Source: an uncultured Acetatifactor sp. (GTDB lineage: Bacteria > Bacillota > Clostridia > Lachnospirales > Lachnospiraceae). Taken from it: DNA of 64,000 bases. Each line of letters begins with the position of its first letter. Within the stretch, counting starts at the first letter, position 1. The position numbers and the translations under genes are program-made. Below are positions 6,959-14,740 of this stretch, in pieces. Location: assembly GCA_910586215.1 (NCBI GenBank), contig CAJUGH010000021.1, positions 1 to 64,000 of the forward strand, given 5' to 3'. The notes below the pieces were generated by a model. The model was not told where the DNA came from, searched no databases, and worked only from the letters and a program-made list of their open reading frames with translations.

Positions 6959-7966
6959 TTGGGCTATAAAGATACTGTCACGACAAAATACATGGGGCAG
7001 AACCATATCTTTGCCGATGTGTTTAACTATTTTATATATGGCGGCGAGCAGGTCATAGACCCGGACAGTCTGGAGGAGCTGGACACCCGTGAGGTGGACG
7101 TCCCCTATGGAGGAAAGGACGGGGCCGGACAGCCAGTGCAGAGGACAAGGGACGTGATAAAGTCGTTGGTAGCCATGATGGACAGGCACACGGCATACTT
7201 GATCCTGGCAGTGGAGGCGCAGTCACATATCCACCATGCAATGCCGGTAAAGAACATGGTATATGATGCGCTCCAGTATGCAAAGCAGGTGTCCAGTGCA
7301 GCGGCATCCCATAAGCGTTCGGGCGATTACAAGGGGGCCGATGGGGAGGAGTACCTGTCCGGGTTCATGAAGCAGGACAGGCTCCTGCCTGTAGTGACCC
7401 TGGTGGTCTTTTTTGATGCCAGGGAATGGGACGGACCCATGTCCCTTCATGAGATGTTCGGGGAGCAGGATACCAGGATTCTTGCGTTGGTGCCGGACTA
7501 TAAGATCAACCTGGTTGCCCCGGCAACCATAAAGGACAGCGACTTTGATAAATTCCAGACATCCCTGAAAGAAGTGCTGTCATTCATCAAGTATTCGCAG
7601 GATGCCGACAGGCTTGGGGAAGTCGTGGAGGCAGACGAAGGGTTCCGGCATCTGGGGCGGGCAGAGGTTGACGTGCTGAACGCTTGTGTAGGCGCAAAGA
7701 TAGAGATGGAAAAAGGCGAGGAGGCGATTAATGTGTGTTTGGCCATAGAGGAAATGAAACGTAGGGCAGCGGAGAAAGCAGCAGCAGAAGCAGCAGCAGA
7801 AGCAGCAGAGAAAGATCGGATTGCAGCGGAGAAAGACAGGATGTCCACTTTGGTGAAAAACATCAAAAATCTGGTGGAAAAGGCCGGATGGACGGTTGAG
7901 TATTCCATGGATGTACTGGATGTCTCCGAGGGGGACAGGAAGAAGATCCAGCCGCTTATCAGATGA
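6959..7966 (+). CDS. Rpn/PD-(D/E)XK-type nuclease-transposase family protein
   Basis: About 335 residues. The N-terminal half has the layout of the recombination-promoting nuclease (Rpn, PDDEXK_2) family: KYMGQNHIFADVFNYFI, then the core strand YLILAVEAQSH carrying the E-x-Q of the PD-(D/E)XK site, then MVYDALQYAKQV. A low-complexity EKAAAEAAAEAAEKDR helix (roughly 265-285) links to a short C-terminal segment. I prefer TTG at 6959, because AGGGGGTG then lies six bases upstream; the GTG at 6950 would be inside that RBS. Rpn genes are typically dispensable and mobile, which suits this region. The catalytic Asp is not certain by eye. Confidence 0.8.
   Translation: MGYKDTVTTKYMGQNHIFADVFNYFIYGGEQVIDPDSLEELDTREVDVPYGGKDGAGQPVQRTRDVIKSLVAMMDRHTAYLILAVEAQSHIHHAMPVKNMVYDALQYAKQVSSAAASHKRSGDYKGADGEEYLSGFMKQDRLLPVVTLVVFFDAREWDGPMSLHEMFGEQDTRILALVPDYKINLVAPATIKDSDFDKFQTSLKEVLSFIKYSQDADRLGEVVEADEGFRHLGRAEVDVLNACVGAKIEMEKGEEAINVCLAIEEMKRRAAEKAAAEAAAEAAEKDRIAAEKDRMSTLVKNIKNLVEKAGWTVEYSMDVLDVSEGDRKKIQPLIR
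7777..7812 (+). repeat. GCAGCAGAA-type triplet repeat inside the Rpn gene
   Basis: A run of GCA/GCAGAA units encodes the Ala/Glu-rich hinge of the Rpn-like protein. Such repeats change copy number by slippage without shifting the frame, so hinge length may vary between strains. Confidence 0.45.
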
Positions 7967-8143
7967 GCATGTATTTTGGAATGCAGGTTATTTATGTCAC
8001 TCAGAAGTTATGCTCAGCCTATGTCTATTTGCAAAATCGTCCTTTCGGTACTCTTCGGCTTATGCAGTCTTTTTTTTCATAGACGGGCATTCCCTCAGTG
8101 AAAAGTAGCGGCTGAACTTTGACAGAAAAATGAAATAAACGGG

Positions 8144-8187
8144 AAGCCAGCCAGATATTAGGGAAAGGTATTCTGGCTGGCTTTTTT
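8144..8187 (+). terminator. Rho-independent terminator
   Basis: AAGCCAGCCAGA (8144-8155) pairs perfectly with TCTGGCTGGCTT (8172-8183) around a 16-base loop and runs into a T tract to 8187. It lies 178 bases after the Rpn gene and directly before the second rhs remnant. It may terminate the Rpn transcript, or may be the terminator of a lost gene. Confidence 0.85.
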
Positions 8188-8188
8188 A

Positions 8189-8500
8189 GGAGCCTGCGGC
8201 AATGCCTACAACCGCAACCTGCAGATGGCGGCCACCTATGACGGGGACGGCAACCGGGTCTACCAGGTGAACTACAACCCGGAGAAGGACGAAGATTTCA
8301 CCTGCTACTATGGCTCCCGCAACAACTGCGACTATGACGGCACCGGCATCCGGCTGAGGGCAGGGGGCGAGGTCAGCCCCACGGAGGAGGAACCGATCCG
8401 TCTCATCGCCCCCGCAGGCGCAGTGCTGGACAGCAGGTATGAACTCATCGAGTACGTCAATGACGTGAACCGGGAATACGTGGAAGTGCTGGTGGAGTAG
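8189..8500 (+). pseudogene. Second Rhs/YD-repeat remnant
   Basis: The frame reads NAYNRNLQMAATYDGDGNRV, a textbook YD repeat, then YNPEKDEDFTCYYGS and RYELIEYVNDVNREYVEVLVE before stopping at 8498. There is no start codon with an RBS, no core domain and no upstream repeats; the sequence begins abruptly two bases after the terminator's T tract. With the fragment at 666-1851 it shows that an rhs locus was cut up here, or that two loci decayed. Confidence 0.75.
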
Positions 8501-8641
8501 AACGGGGGCGGCCACACCGGCGCCACCCACGGCCTGCCGGACGGTGTCCGGCACATAGACACTGGCAAAAGTGTCTCAGAAAATATAAGGGGGGATCTTC
8601 AATCTTTCCGGAATCTTCTGAAAATAGATGAAAAATCCCCC

Positions 8642-8672
8642 TTGACTTTGACACGGTGTTATCCTCTATACT
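8642..8672 (+). promoter_or_regulatory. MerR-type promoter with 19-bp spacer
   Basis: TTGACT (8642-8647) and TATACT (8667-8672) are separated by 19 bases, the over-long spacing that MerR-family activators correct by twisting the DNA. An ACACGGTGT dyad sits in the spacer. The promoter faces the MerR gene 26 bases downstream, so autoregulation is expected. Confidence 0.75.
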
Positions 8673-8697
8673 GGCAGACAAGGAAAGGAGAGCTGCC

Positions 8698-9690
8698 ATG
8701 GAAAATCTAACCATCAGCCAGGTATCCCGAATGTATGATGTTACCCCGCGGATGCTCAGGCATTACGAGAAGCTGGGCTTGATCAAGGCCGGACGACGCC
8801 AGGACTACGCCTATCGGATGTACGATGAGGAAGCAGTCCGGCGTCTGCAGCAGATCATTGTACTCAGAAAACTGCGGCTTTCTCTGAAAGAAATAGCCAT
8901 CCTCCTTGGGGATACGGAGCAGGGCGAATCCCTGCGGCTATTGCAGGGCAGGCTGGCAGAGTTGGACGATGAAATCGAGTCCCTCACGCTAATCCGCAAG
9001 CTCTTAAAACAGCTGGCCGGGCGTCTGGGGGAATGCCGGAGACGGCAGACCCAATTTGATCTGCTGGAGGATGCAGAACTGGCAGAGGTTGCCCGTGTGC
9101 TCGCCTTTCCTAAAACAAACATAAAGGAGAATGCGAGTATGGAAGAACTGAACAGAGCCGGAGAAATTCTGGACAGATCCCTGCAGGTAAGGATCCTGCG
9201 CCTGCCGCCCTGCACCGTGGCGTCCTACCACTACATCGGGGAGAACCCGGAGGAAGCGGTGGGGGAGGTGATGACCAGGTTCGTGCAGGAAAGCGGGCTA
9301 TATGAAAAGAAGCCGGATGCAAGAATGTATGGCTTCAACCACCCCAACCCAGGTGTCCTGGAAAACGGGATCCACGGCTATGAGGATTGGGTGACTATTC
9401 CGGAGGACATGGAAGTGAAGGCTCCCCTGGAGAAAAAGAAGTTTGCAGGCGGTCTATATGCTGTGATGACCATTCCCTTCCCGGAATTTCAGCTCTGGGA
9501 GAATCTGACCAGATGGGTGAATGAAAGTCCGGATTTCCAGCCGGATTACAGCGAACTGGGAGAGGAGATCATGGGCGGCTGCCTGGAGGATCACTTGAAC
9601 TGGGTGTATGCGGCCCATAACGGGTGGAAGGAAGACGGTCTCCCTGGACAGATCGACTTGATGCTGCCTATTAAGCCCAGGGAGAGGTAA
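8698..9690 (+). CDS. MerR-family regulator with GyrI-like effector domain
   Basis: 330 residues starting at ATG 8698, seven bases after AAAGGAG. Residues about 3-70 are the MerR winged helix (TISQVSRMYDVTPRMLRHYEKLGLI, shown here in part as TPRMLRHYEKLGL), then a dimerisation coiled coil (about 80-125). The C-terminal half matches the GyrI/BmrR-type small-molecule binding domain (VASYHYIGENPEEA, ending DLMLPIKPRER). Such proteins sense cationic drugs or other ligands and activate efflux or detoxification genes. Its own promoter has the MerR spacing. The convergent SDR gene ends 4 bases away and is not co-transcribed. No obvious efflux target lies immediately downstream. Confidence 0.9.
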   Translation: MENLTISQVSRMYDVTPRMLRHYEKLGLIKAGRRQDYAYRMYDEEAVRRLQQIIVLRKLRLSLKEIAILLGDTEQGESLRLLQGRLAELDDEIESLTLIRKLLKQLAGRLGECRRRQTQFDLLEDAELAEVARVLAFPKTNIKENASMEELNRAGEILDRSLQVRILRLPPCTVASYHYIGENPEEAVGEVMTRFVQESGLYEKKPDARMYGFNHPNPGVLENGIHGYEDWVTIPEDMEVKAPLEKKKFAGGLYAVMTIPFPEFQLWENLTRWVNESPDFQPDYSELGEEIMGGCLEDHLNWVYAAHNGWKEDGLPGQIDLMLPIKPRER

Positions 9691-9694
9691 GCTC

Positions 9695-10708
9695 TTAGGA
9701 GACCCTCCCCGGAAGCAAAACGGCAGTCTGCCGGTACCACCGTATTGTGTCGATGATAGTCTGTTCCAGATCCCTGGGGGAATATCCCAGTTCTTTTGTT
9801 GCCTTATCATGTGAGAACTTATCGTTGCTCTCAAGGGTATGCAGGGAATAGGCTGTATACAGCGGGCGGCTCTTCTTCCTTTTTGCATGTGCCTGCATAA
9901 AAGGCACGGCCATCCTGGCGAACCAGACAGGGAGGACGGGGAGTCTCCTGGCGCTTCTCCAGTGTTTTCTCACCATGGCGAGGACTTCCTTGATCTCATA
10001 ATGGCGGTTTGACAGGATATAGCATTCGCCGGCCTTTCCCTTCTGGGCCGCCAGCAGACAGCCTTCTGCAACGTCCCGGACATCCACGAAATCATATCCG
10101 CCTTTTACACAAGCAGGCAGGGAGCCACTTATATAGTCGGTGATCATCTGGACAAGATGATTCCCGGAGCGGTCATAGGGGCCGATGATTCCTGAGGGAT
10201 GCAGGATTACCGCGTCCAGGCCTTGGGCTGCTGCATCCATGACCAGTTGGGAAGCCAGGGCTTTTGTCTTTGCATATCCGCCTTCAACGGTTTCCGGGGA
10301 GAAGGAATCAATCTCTTTTAAAACGGCATATTTATCTTTTTCAGGTATGGCATGGACGGAACTTACATAAATGAGTCTTTCCACAGAATATTCCTGACAG
10401 AGGGAGATAATATTCTGTGTCCCTTTTACATTTACATCGTATAACAGGGGACTGGCAGATGCAGCAATGCTAATGATACCGGCTGTGTGAATGACATAGA
10501 CTTTCCGGTCTTGTGTGTTCTCAAACAAGGGACGGAGAGAGTCGGCAGAACGTACATCCCCCTTTATATAAGTGACATTGTCATGATTCTGTTCGGGTTC
10601 ATCAGGGAGGATCAGTCCCCGGATTTCTGCATTTTCTTTTTCCAACAGACGTATCAAGGTGTTTCCGAGATGACCATGGGCACCGGTAATGATATACAGG
10701 TTTTTCAT
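9695..10708 (-). CDS. NAD(P)-dependent epimerase/dehydratase, extended SDR family
   Basis: 337 residues. The N-terminal Rossmann motif TGAHGHLG binds NAD(P). The active site includes the YxxxK pair (GGYAKTKA) after the serine-rich strand YVSSVHAIP. Mid-protein HPSGIIGPYD resembles dihydroflavonol-reductase-like members that reduce carbonyls on small molecules. The start is the ATG at 10708, with AGGAGG at 10715-10720; the in-frame TTG six bases earlier is inside the spacer. It is transcribed divergently from a TetR regulator, the standard arrangement for a repressor and its target. The substrate cannot be read from the sequence. Confidence 0.88.
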   Translation of the reverse strand: MKNLYIITGAHGHLGNTLIRLLEKENAEIRGLILPDEPEQNHDNVTYIKGDVRSADSLRPLFENTQDRKVYVIHTAGIISIAASASPLLYDVNVKGTQNIISLCQEYSVERLIYVSSVHAIPEKDKYAVLKEIDSFSPETVEGGYAKTKALASQLVMDAAAQGLDAVILHPSGIIGPYDRSGNHLVQMITDYISGSLPACVKGGYDFVDVRDVAEGCLLAAQKGKAGECYILSNRHYEIKEVLAMVRKHWRSARRLPVLPVWFARMAVPFMQAHAKRKKSRPLYTAYSLHTLESNDKFSHDKATKELGYSPRDLEQTIIDTIRWYRQTAVLLPGRVS

Positions 10709-10734
10709 AAGCAACCTCCTAATTGAACAATGTG

Positions 10735-10763
10735 TTGAAATAAGTTGTTAAGTGTATTATAAT
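10735..10763 (+). promoter_or_regulatory. Sigma-A promoter of the TetR gene with overlapping dyad
   Basis: TTGAAA (10735-10740), 17-base spacer, TATAAT (10758-10763). An imperfect dyad (TTGAACAA at 10723-10730, TTGTTAAG at 10745-10752) overlaps the -35 and spacer and sits between the two divergent starts. It is therefore a reasonable TetR operator controlling both directions. Confidence 0.65.
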
Positions 10764-10870
10764 AAATAAGACGTACAGGTTCAATGGTCAATTTTGGGGA
10801 GAAAGTGAGGTTATTGAACAAAAGTACTAAATATTGTCTAGTGGGATCCATCAAAATGGGGGAGGCAGAT

Positions 10871-11446
10871 ATGAAGCAGACAGACCATCGCACACGGATA
10901 ACCAAGATGCTGATCAGAAAGGCATTTACCGAATTGCTGGGCAGAAAACCAATACAAAGTATTACCATTAAGGAATTGTGTGAAAGTGCCGGGATCAACA
11001 GAGGGACATTTTATACCCACTATGTGGATATTTATGATCTCCTGGAGAAAATTGAGTATGAAATGAAGTGCGATTTTCAAGATGCATTGAAACCTTTACT
11101 GGAATTGAACCCGGAAGACATTACACCACTAAAGATTACCACAGAGATTTTTAAATGCCTGCAGGAAAATGCAGATGTATGTTCCGTCACCCTGGGGCCA
11201 TTTGGGGATAAGGAATTTGCTGCAGAATTGATCGGAATGGGAAGGGAGGAGTGTGTACAGAGCTATTCAAAGTATTTTTTGAATGCAGACCGGAAACAAA
11301 TCGAATACTATTATGCTTTCGTAAGCAGTGGCTGTATCGGCCTGCTGGAGAAGTGGCTGGCAGATGGAATGAGCAGCACAGCAGAGGAAATCGCGAAGAT
11401 GGCTGAAGATATCATGATGTATGGCATTCAGTTCTTACAGAAATAG
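10871..11446 (+). CDS. TetR/AcrR-family transcriptional regulator
   Basis: 191 residues. The N-terminal TetR helix-turn-helix is clear: ITKMLIRKAFTELL, SITIKELCESAGINRGTFYTHY, DIYDLLEKIE (the middle piece quoted ends in the usual GTFYxHF-like recognition helix). The rest is the helical ligand/dimer domain and contains SSGCIGLLEKWL. The ATG at 10871 follows GGGGGAGG by 6 bases; an upstream in-frame ATG at 10856 has no RBS. It lies divergent to the SDR gene, which it probably represses. Confidence 0.9.
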   Translation: MKQTDHRTRITKMLIRKAFTELLGRKPIQSITIKELCESAGINRGTFYTHYVDIYDLLEKIEYEMKCDFQDALKPLLELNPEDITPLKITTEIFKCLQENADVCSVTLGPFGDKEFAAELIGMGREECVQSYSKYFLNADRKQIEYYYAFVSSGCIGLLEKWLADGMSSTAEEIAKMAEDIMMYGIQFLQK

Positions 11447-11543
11447 TATCGAAGTAGATATCTTGTTATAATCGGTTGTAATTTATCTGGCTCCTATGTA
11501 TAATGGATGTATCTAATGCAGGCAGATGCGAGGAGGACAGAAA

Positions 11544-12800
11544 ATGAAGGAACTGATGGAACTGGTAGAGGAACTGAGCTTTGTCCGGGTAGCCGGAAGT
11601 GAGGAAGAGAAGAAGGCAGCGCAGATGATTCTGGGGGAGGTCAACCGCACAGCAGAAGAGGCAGGCCGGGAGGATATCCGGGGAGAGTATATGACCTTCC
11701 GGATCCCGGATGCCAAGGTCAGAAAGTGTTCTGTGCAGGCGGCAGGGCGGGAGATTCCCTGTAGGCCTTTCCTGCGTTCCGGTAACATTGACAGGGAGTG
11801 TGAACTGGTCTATCTGGACGGGGCATCTGAGATTGATTTTGCCGGGATCGGGAACCTGGAAGGCAAGGCAGTGCTGCTGAACCGGCTCACCGATGAGGAA
11901 GTCTACAAGCGTCTGGTAGAACACAAGGCCTCTGCGTTTCTGGTGATGCAGGGCAAGTACTATTTTTCGGAGGAGGAAGCTTCCCTCTATGCAAGAAGGC
12001 TGCGGGAGCATTTTACCAGGAACGGGGTGATTCCGGGATTCATGATCCCGGCTGCAGAGGCCCTTTGGCTGGTCAAAGAAGAGGTGGAGAGCGTACATCT
12101 GTCTCTAGACCAGGAGGACACGGAGCCGGAGAGCCGGAATATCCTGGCAGTGATTGAAGGAACGGATCTGAAGGAGGAGAGTATCGTGCTCACGGCCCAT
12201 TATGACTCTGTGCCTGTGGGCACTGGTTCCTGGGACAATGCCACCGGTGCAGTGGCGCTTCTTGGAATCTTCCGGCATTTTGCTTCCCATCCTGTCCGGA
12301 GGACCCTGCGCTTTGTCTGGTGTGGCAGCGAGGAACTGGGACTGCTGGGGTCCAAGGCTTATGTGGAACAGAAGGAGGAACTGCTTGATAAGATCGGGTT
12401 CTGCTTTAACTTCGATATGTGTGGAACGGCCCTGGGCGCAAATAAGATCTGTGTGACAGGAGCCAAGGAACTGCAGACCTTTGTTGATCAATACTGTAAG
12501 ATCACAGGGTATTCTGCAGATATAGGGGTGGGTGTCCATTCCAGTGACTCTGCTCCTTTCTGCGATAAGGAGATTCCGGCCCTGGGACTGAGTCGGGAGA
12601 CCACCACAGCGGAGCTGCATACCATCCATGATCTGCTGCCCGCCCTCAGTGGGAAGGCCATGGACAGGAACGTGGCATTTGCAGTCCGCATGATCGGGGA
12701 TGTGGCTAATGCGGCCCTGCTCCCTGTGAAGAAGGGCATGCCTGAGGAGACCCGGAAGGAACTGGATAAATATTTCCACCGGGAGGAGAAAGCAGAATAA
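11544..12800 (+). CDS. M28-family zinc aminopeptidase
   Basis: 418 residues, no signal peptide, so cytoplasmic. The two-zinc site of M28 enzymes is complete: H219 and D221 (AHYDS), D231 (GSWDNATGA), the general-base pair E263-E264 (CGSEELGLLGS), D291 (NFDMCG) and H359/H362 (ELHTIHD). Residues about 70-200 form an inserted lid/PA-like domain. The start at 11544 is set by AGGAGG 9 bases upstream; an earlier in-frame ATG at 11526 lacks an RBS. The family removes N-terminal amino acids from peptides. Its neighbour exporter has its own promoter, so a joint role is possible but not shown. Confidence 0.9.
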   Translation: MKELMELVEELSFVRVAGSEEEKKAAQMILGEVNRTAEEAGREDIRGEYMTFRIPDAKVRKCSVQAAGREIPCRPFLRSGNIDRECELVYLDGASEIDFAGIGNLEGKAVLLNRLTDEEVYKRLVEHKASAFLVMQGKYYFSEEEASLYARRLREHFTRNGVIPGFMIPAAEALWLVKEEVESVHLSLDQEDTEPESRNILAVIEGTDLKEESIVLTAHYDSVPVGTGSWDNATGAVALLGIFRHFASHPVRRTLRFVWCGSEELGLLGSKAYVEQKEELLDKIGFCFNFDMCGTALGANKICVTGAKELQTFVDQYCKITGYSADIGVGVHSSDSAPFCDKEIPALGLSRETTTAELHTIHDLLPALSGKAMDRNVAFAVRMIGDVANAALLPVKKGMPEETRKELDKYFHREEKAE

Positions 12801-12801
12801 C

Positions 12802-12833
12802 CAATATTCTACCTCCCAACGGCAATATTCTAC
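12802..12833 (+). promoter_or_regulatory. Two 11-bp direct repeats, 21-bp period, candidate activator site
   Basis: CAATATTCTAC occurs at 12802-12812 and again, identical, at 12823-12833. The 21-bp period places both on the same DNA face, and the second copy ends one base before the -35 at 12835. This is the geometry of sites for activators such as response regulators or LytTR proteins. Confidence 0.55.
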
Positions 12834-12834
12834 A

Positions 12835-12863
12835 TTTACTTTTCTCTGGGACAGGTTTATATT
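12835..12863 (+). promoter_or_regulatory. Promoter of the heterodimeric ABC exporter operon
   Basis: TTTACT (12835-12840), 17-base spacer, TATATT (12858-12863), 33 bases before the exporter ATG. The weak -35 right beside paired direct repeats suggests activation rather than constitutive expression. Confidence 0.6.
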
Positions 12864-12896
12864 AGGCATTAGGGAGAACAGAATGGAGAAGAGAAG

Positions 12897-14738
12897 ATGG
12901 ATGTATTGAAATTCGGACTTCGATATTGGAAAAAGTATGCGCTGGGAGGGATTCTCACGAAGGTGATGAGTTGTGTGGCATTGGGGGCAGACCTGATGCT
13001 GCCGCTCATCACTTCTATGTTTATCAATTATGTGATGCAGGACAATGAGCCTGCAGGGGACAACATATTTGCCTTTCTGTTAAGTGGAAAGTATGGGGCC
13101 ATCCATTCCATGGAACTGTTCTGGACCTTGGCCATTCTGTTCGTGGGGCTGATCCTGCTGAAGGAGATTACGGTTTATATCCGGAATATCATCAACCAGA
13201 AGCTGGGCATCGGGCTGGAGACAGATCTGCGTGTGGCCACCTTCCACAAGCTGATGGAACTGGACAGCGACACCATATCCCGGTATAACACAGGGGAACT
13301 GCTGACTATCCTGAACTCGGATACCATCATGTTCAAGGATCTGTTCGGCCGGATTATCCCGCACATGTTTGATGCCCTGTTTGTGCTGGTGGTGGCCATT
13401 ATCCTGCTGGCAGGGATCAGCCCCTATCTGCTGATTATTCCCCTGCTGCTGACTCCTTTTTTTGCGATGGCACTGCTGCGGTTCCGCAAGCTGGCCAGGC
13501 AGAATTTTACCTTGATCCGGGCCAACAACAGCAGTATGAGCCTGCTGGTCCAGGAAAACATTGAGGCGGTGCGCCTGGTACGCTCTTTTACCAACGAGGG
13601 CCTGGAGAAGGAGAAATTCAACGGGGCAAACGAGCAGGTAAAAGAGTCCTATGTGAAGCAGGTGAAACTGTCGTCCTCCTTCGAGGCCGTGTTCGGTCTC
13701 ATTAGGCAGACGGCTTACATTGGCAGTATTGCAGTGGGGGCTGTCCTGGTGATGAGGGGGTACCTGATGGTGGGTTATCTGGTGGCCTGCGCCGATTATG
13801 TGATGAAGATCATGCAGTTTGTGACCCAGATCAACAACTGTATGTTCCAGATGCAGCAACAGCTTGTGTCAGGACGGAAGATGATGGATTTCATGGCCTG
13901 CGAGACCAGGATTCCAAGCGGGGAACTGTCTGCCCGTCCCATTGAGAAGGTACATCTGAAGATAGAGCGTGGCACCATGTGTATCCAGGGGAAGACAGTG
14001 CTGCGGGACATTACCCTGGATATCCCTTACGGCAAGAAGGTGGGGATCGTGGGCGGGACCGGCTGCGGCAAGAGTGTGTTGCTGGAATCCCTGATCCGGG
14101 TCCATGACCTGACAGGGGGCAGCATCACCTTAAATGGCAAGGATATCCGGGAATATGACCTGGATTCCCTAAGGGAGAAATTCTCCTGTGTATTCCAGGA
14201 TGTGTTCCTCTTCTCCAATACCATAGATTCCAACATTGCATATGCCCAGCCGGATATCGGCAGACAGCAGGTGTACCGGGCGGCCATGCATGCCCAGGCC
14301 CATGGCTTTATCCAGCATCTTATGGACGGCTATGACACCATTGTGGGGGAGCGGGGACTGGGGATCTCCGGAGGGCAGAAACAGCGTGTATCCATTGCCA
14401 GGGCGCTGCTTCGGGAGGCGCCCATCCTGGTGCTGGATGATTCCACATCGGCCCTGGATGTGAATACGGAGCGGAAGCTGCTTAGGGATATCAAGGAGCA
14501 TTATCCGGAAAAGACCCTGTTAATCTCTGCCCATCGCATGTCTTCGGTGGTGGACTGTGATGAGATCCTCTACATGCAGGACGGCATGATCCTGGAGCGG
14601 GGAAGCTTTGAAGAACTGATGGCCCTGGACGGGCACTTTGCAGCGATCTACCGGATCCAGGAGACCCAGGAGGGTGCGGTGAATTTTGATGCACTGGCAG
14701 AGGCAGAGAAGGAAGCGAAAGCGGGCGTGGGAGTGTAG
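12897..14738 (+). CDS. ABC exporter half, degenerate-site subunit of a heterodimer
   Basis: 613 residues: six membrane spans (about 1-330) then an ATPase domain. Walker A is GGTGCGKS, the signature GISGGQKQRVSIARALL is canonical, and Walker B is LVLDDSTS with Asp where the catalytic Glu normally stands. The switch His (SAHRMSS) is present. In TM287/288- and BmrCD-type heterodimers this Asp marks the subunit that contributes Walker motifs to the inactive ATP site. The partner starts 2 bases after the stop and shows the complementary pattern. The pair likely exports drugs, lipids or peptides from the cytoplasm. Confidence 0.92.
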   Translation: MDVLKFGLRYWKKYALGGILTKVMSCVALGADLMLPLITSMFINYVMQDNEPAGDNIFAFLLSGKYGAIHSMELFWTLAILFVGLILLKEITVYIRNIINQKLGIGLETDLRVATFHKLMELDSDTISRYNTGELLTILNSDTIMFKDLFGRIIPHMFDALFVLVVAIILLAGISPYLLIIPLLLTPFFAMALLRFRKLARQNFTLIRANNSSMSLLVQENIEAVRLVRSFTNEGLEKEKFNGANEQVKESYVKQVKLSSSFEAVFGLIRQTAYIGSIAVGAVLVMRGYLMVGYLVACADYVMKIMQFVTQINNCMFQMQQQLVSGRKMMDFMACETRIPSGELSARPIEKVHLKIERGTMCIQGKTVLRDITLDIPYGKKVGIVGGTGCGKSVLLESLIRVHDLTGGSITLNGKDIREYDLDSLREKFSCVFQDVFLFSNTIDSNIAYAQPDIGRQQVYRAAMHAQAHGFIQHLMDGYDTIVGERGLGISGGQKQRVSIARALLREAPILVLDDSTSALDVNTERKLLRDIKEHYPEKTLLISAHRMSSVVDCDEILYMQDGMILERGSFEELMALDGHFAAIYRIQETQEGAVNFDALAEAEKEAKAGVGV

Positions 14739-14740
14739 AT

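Noticed and set aside
8225..8500. A complete 91-residue protein
   Set aside because: It is a YD-repeat slice of an rhs gene; the ATG is internal and lacks an RBS.
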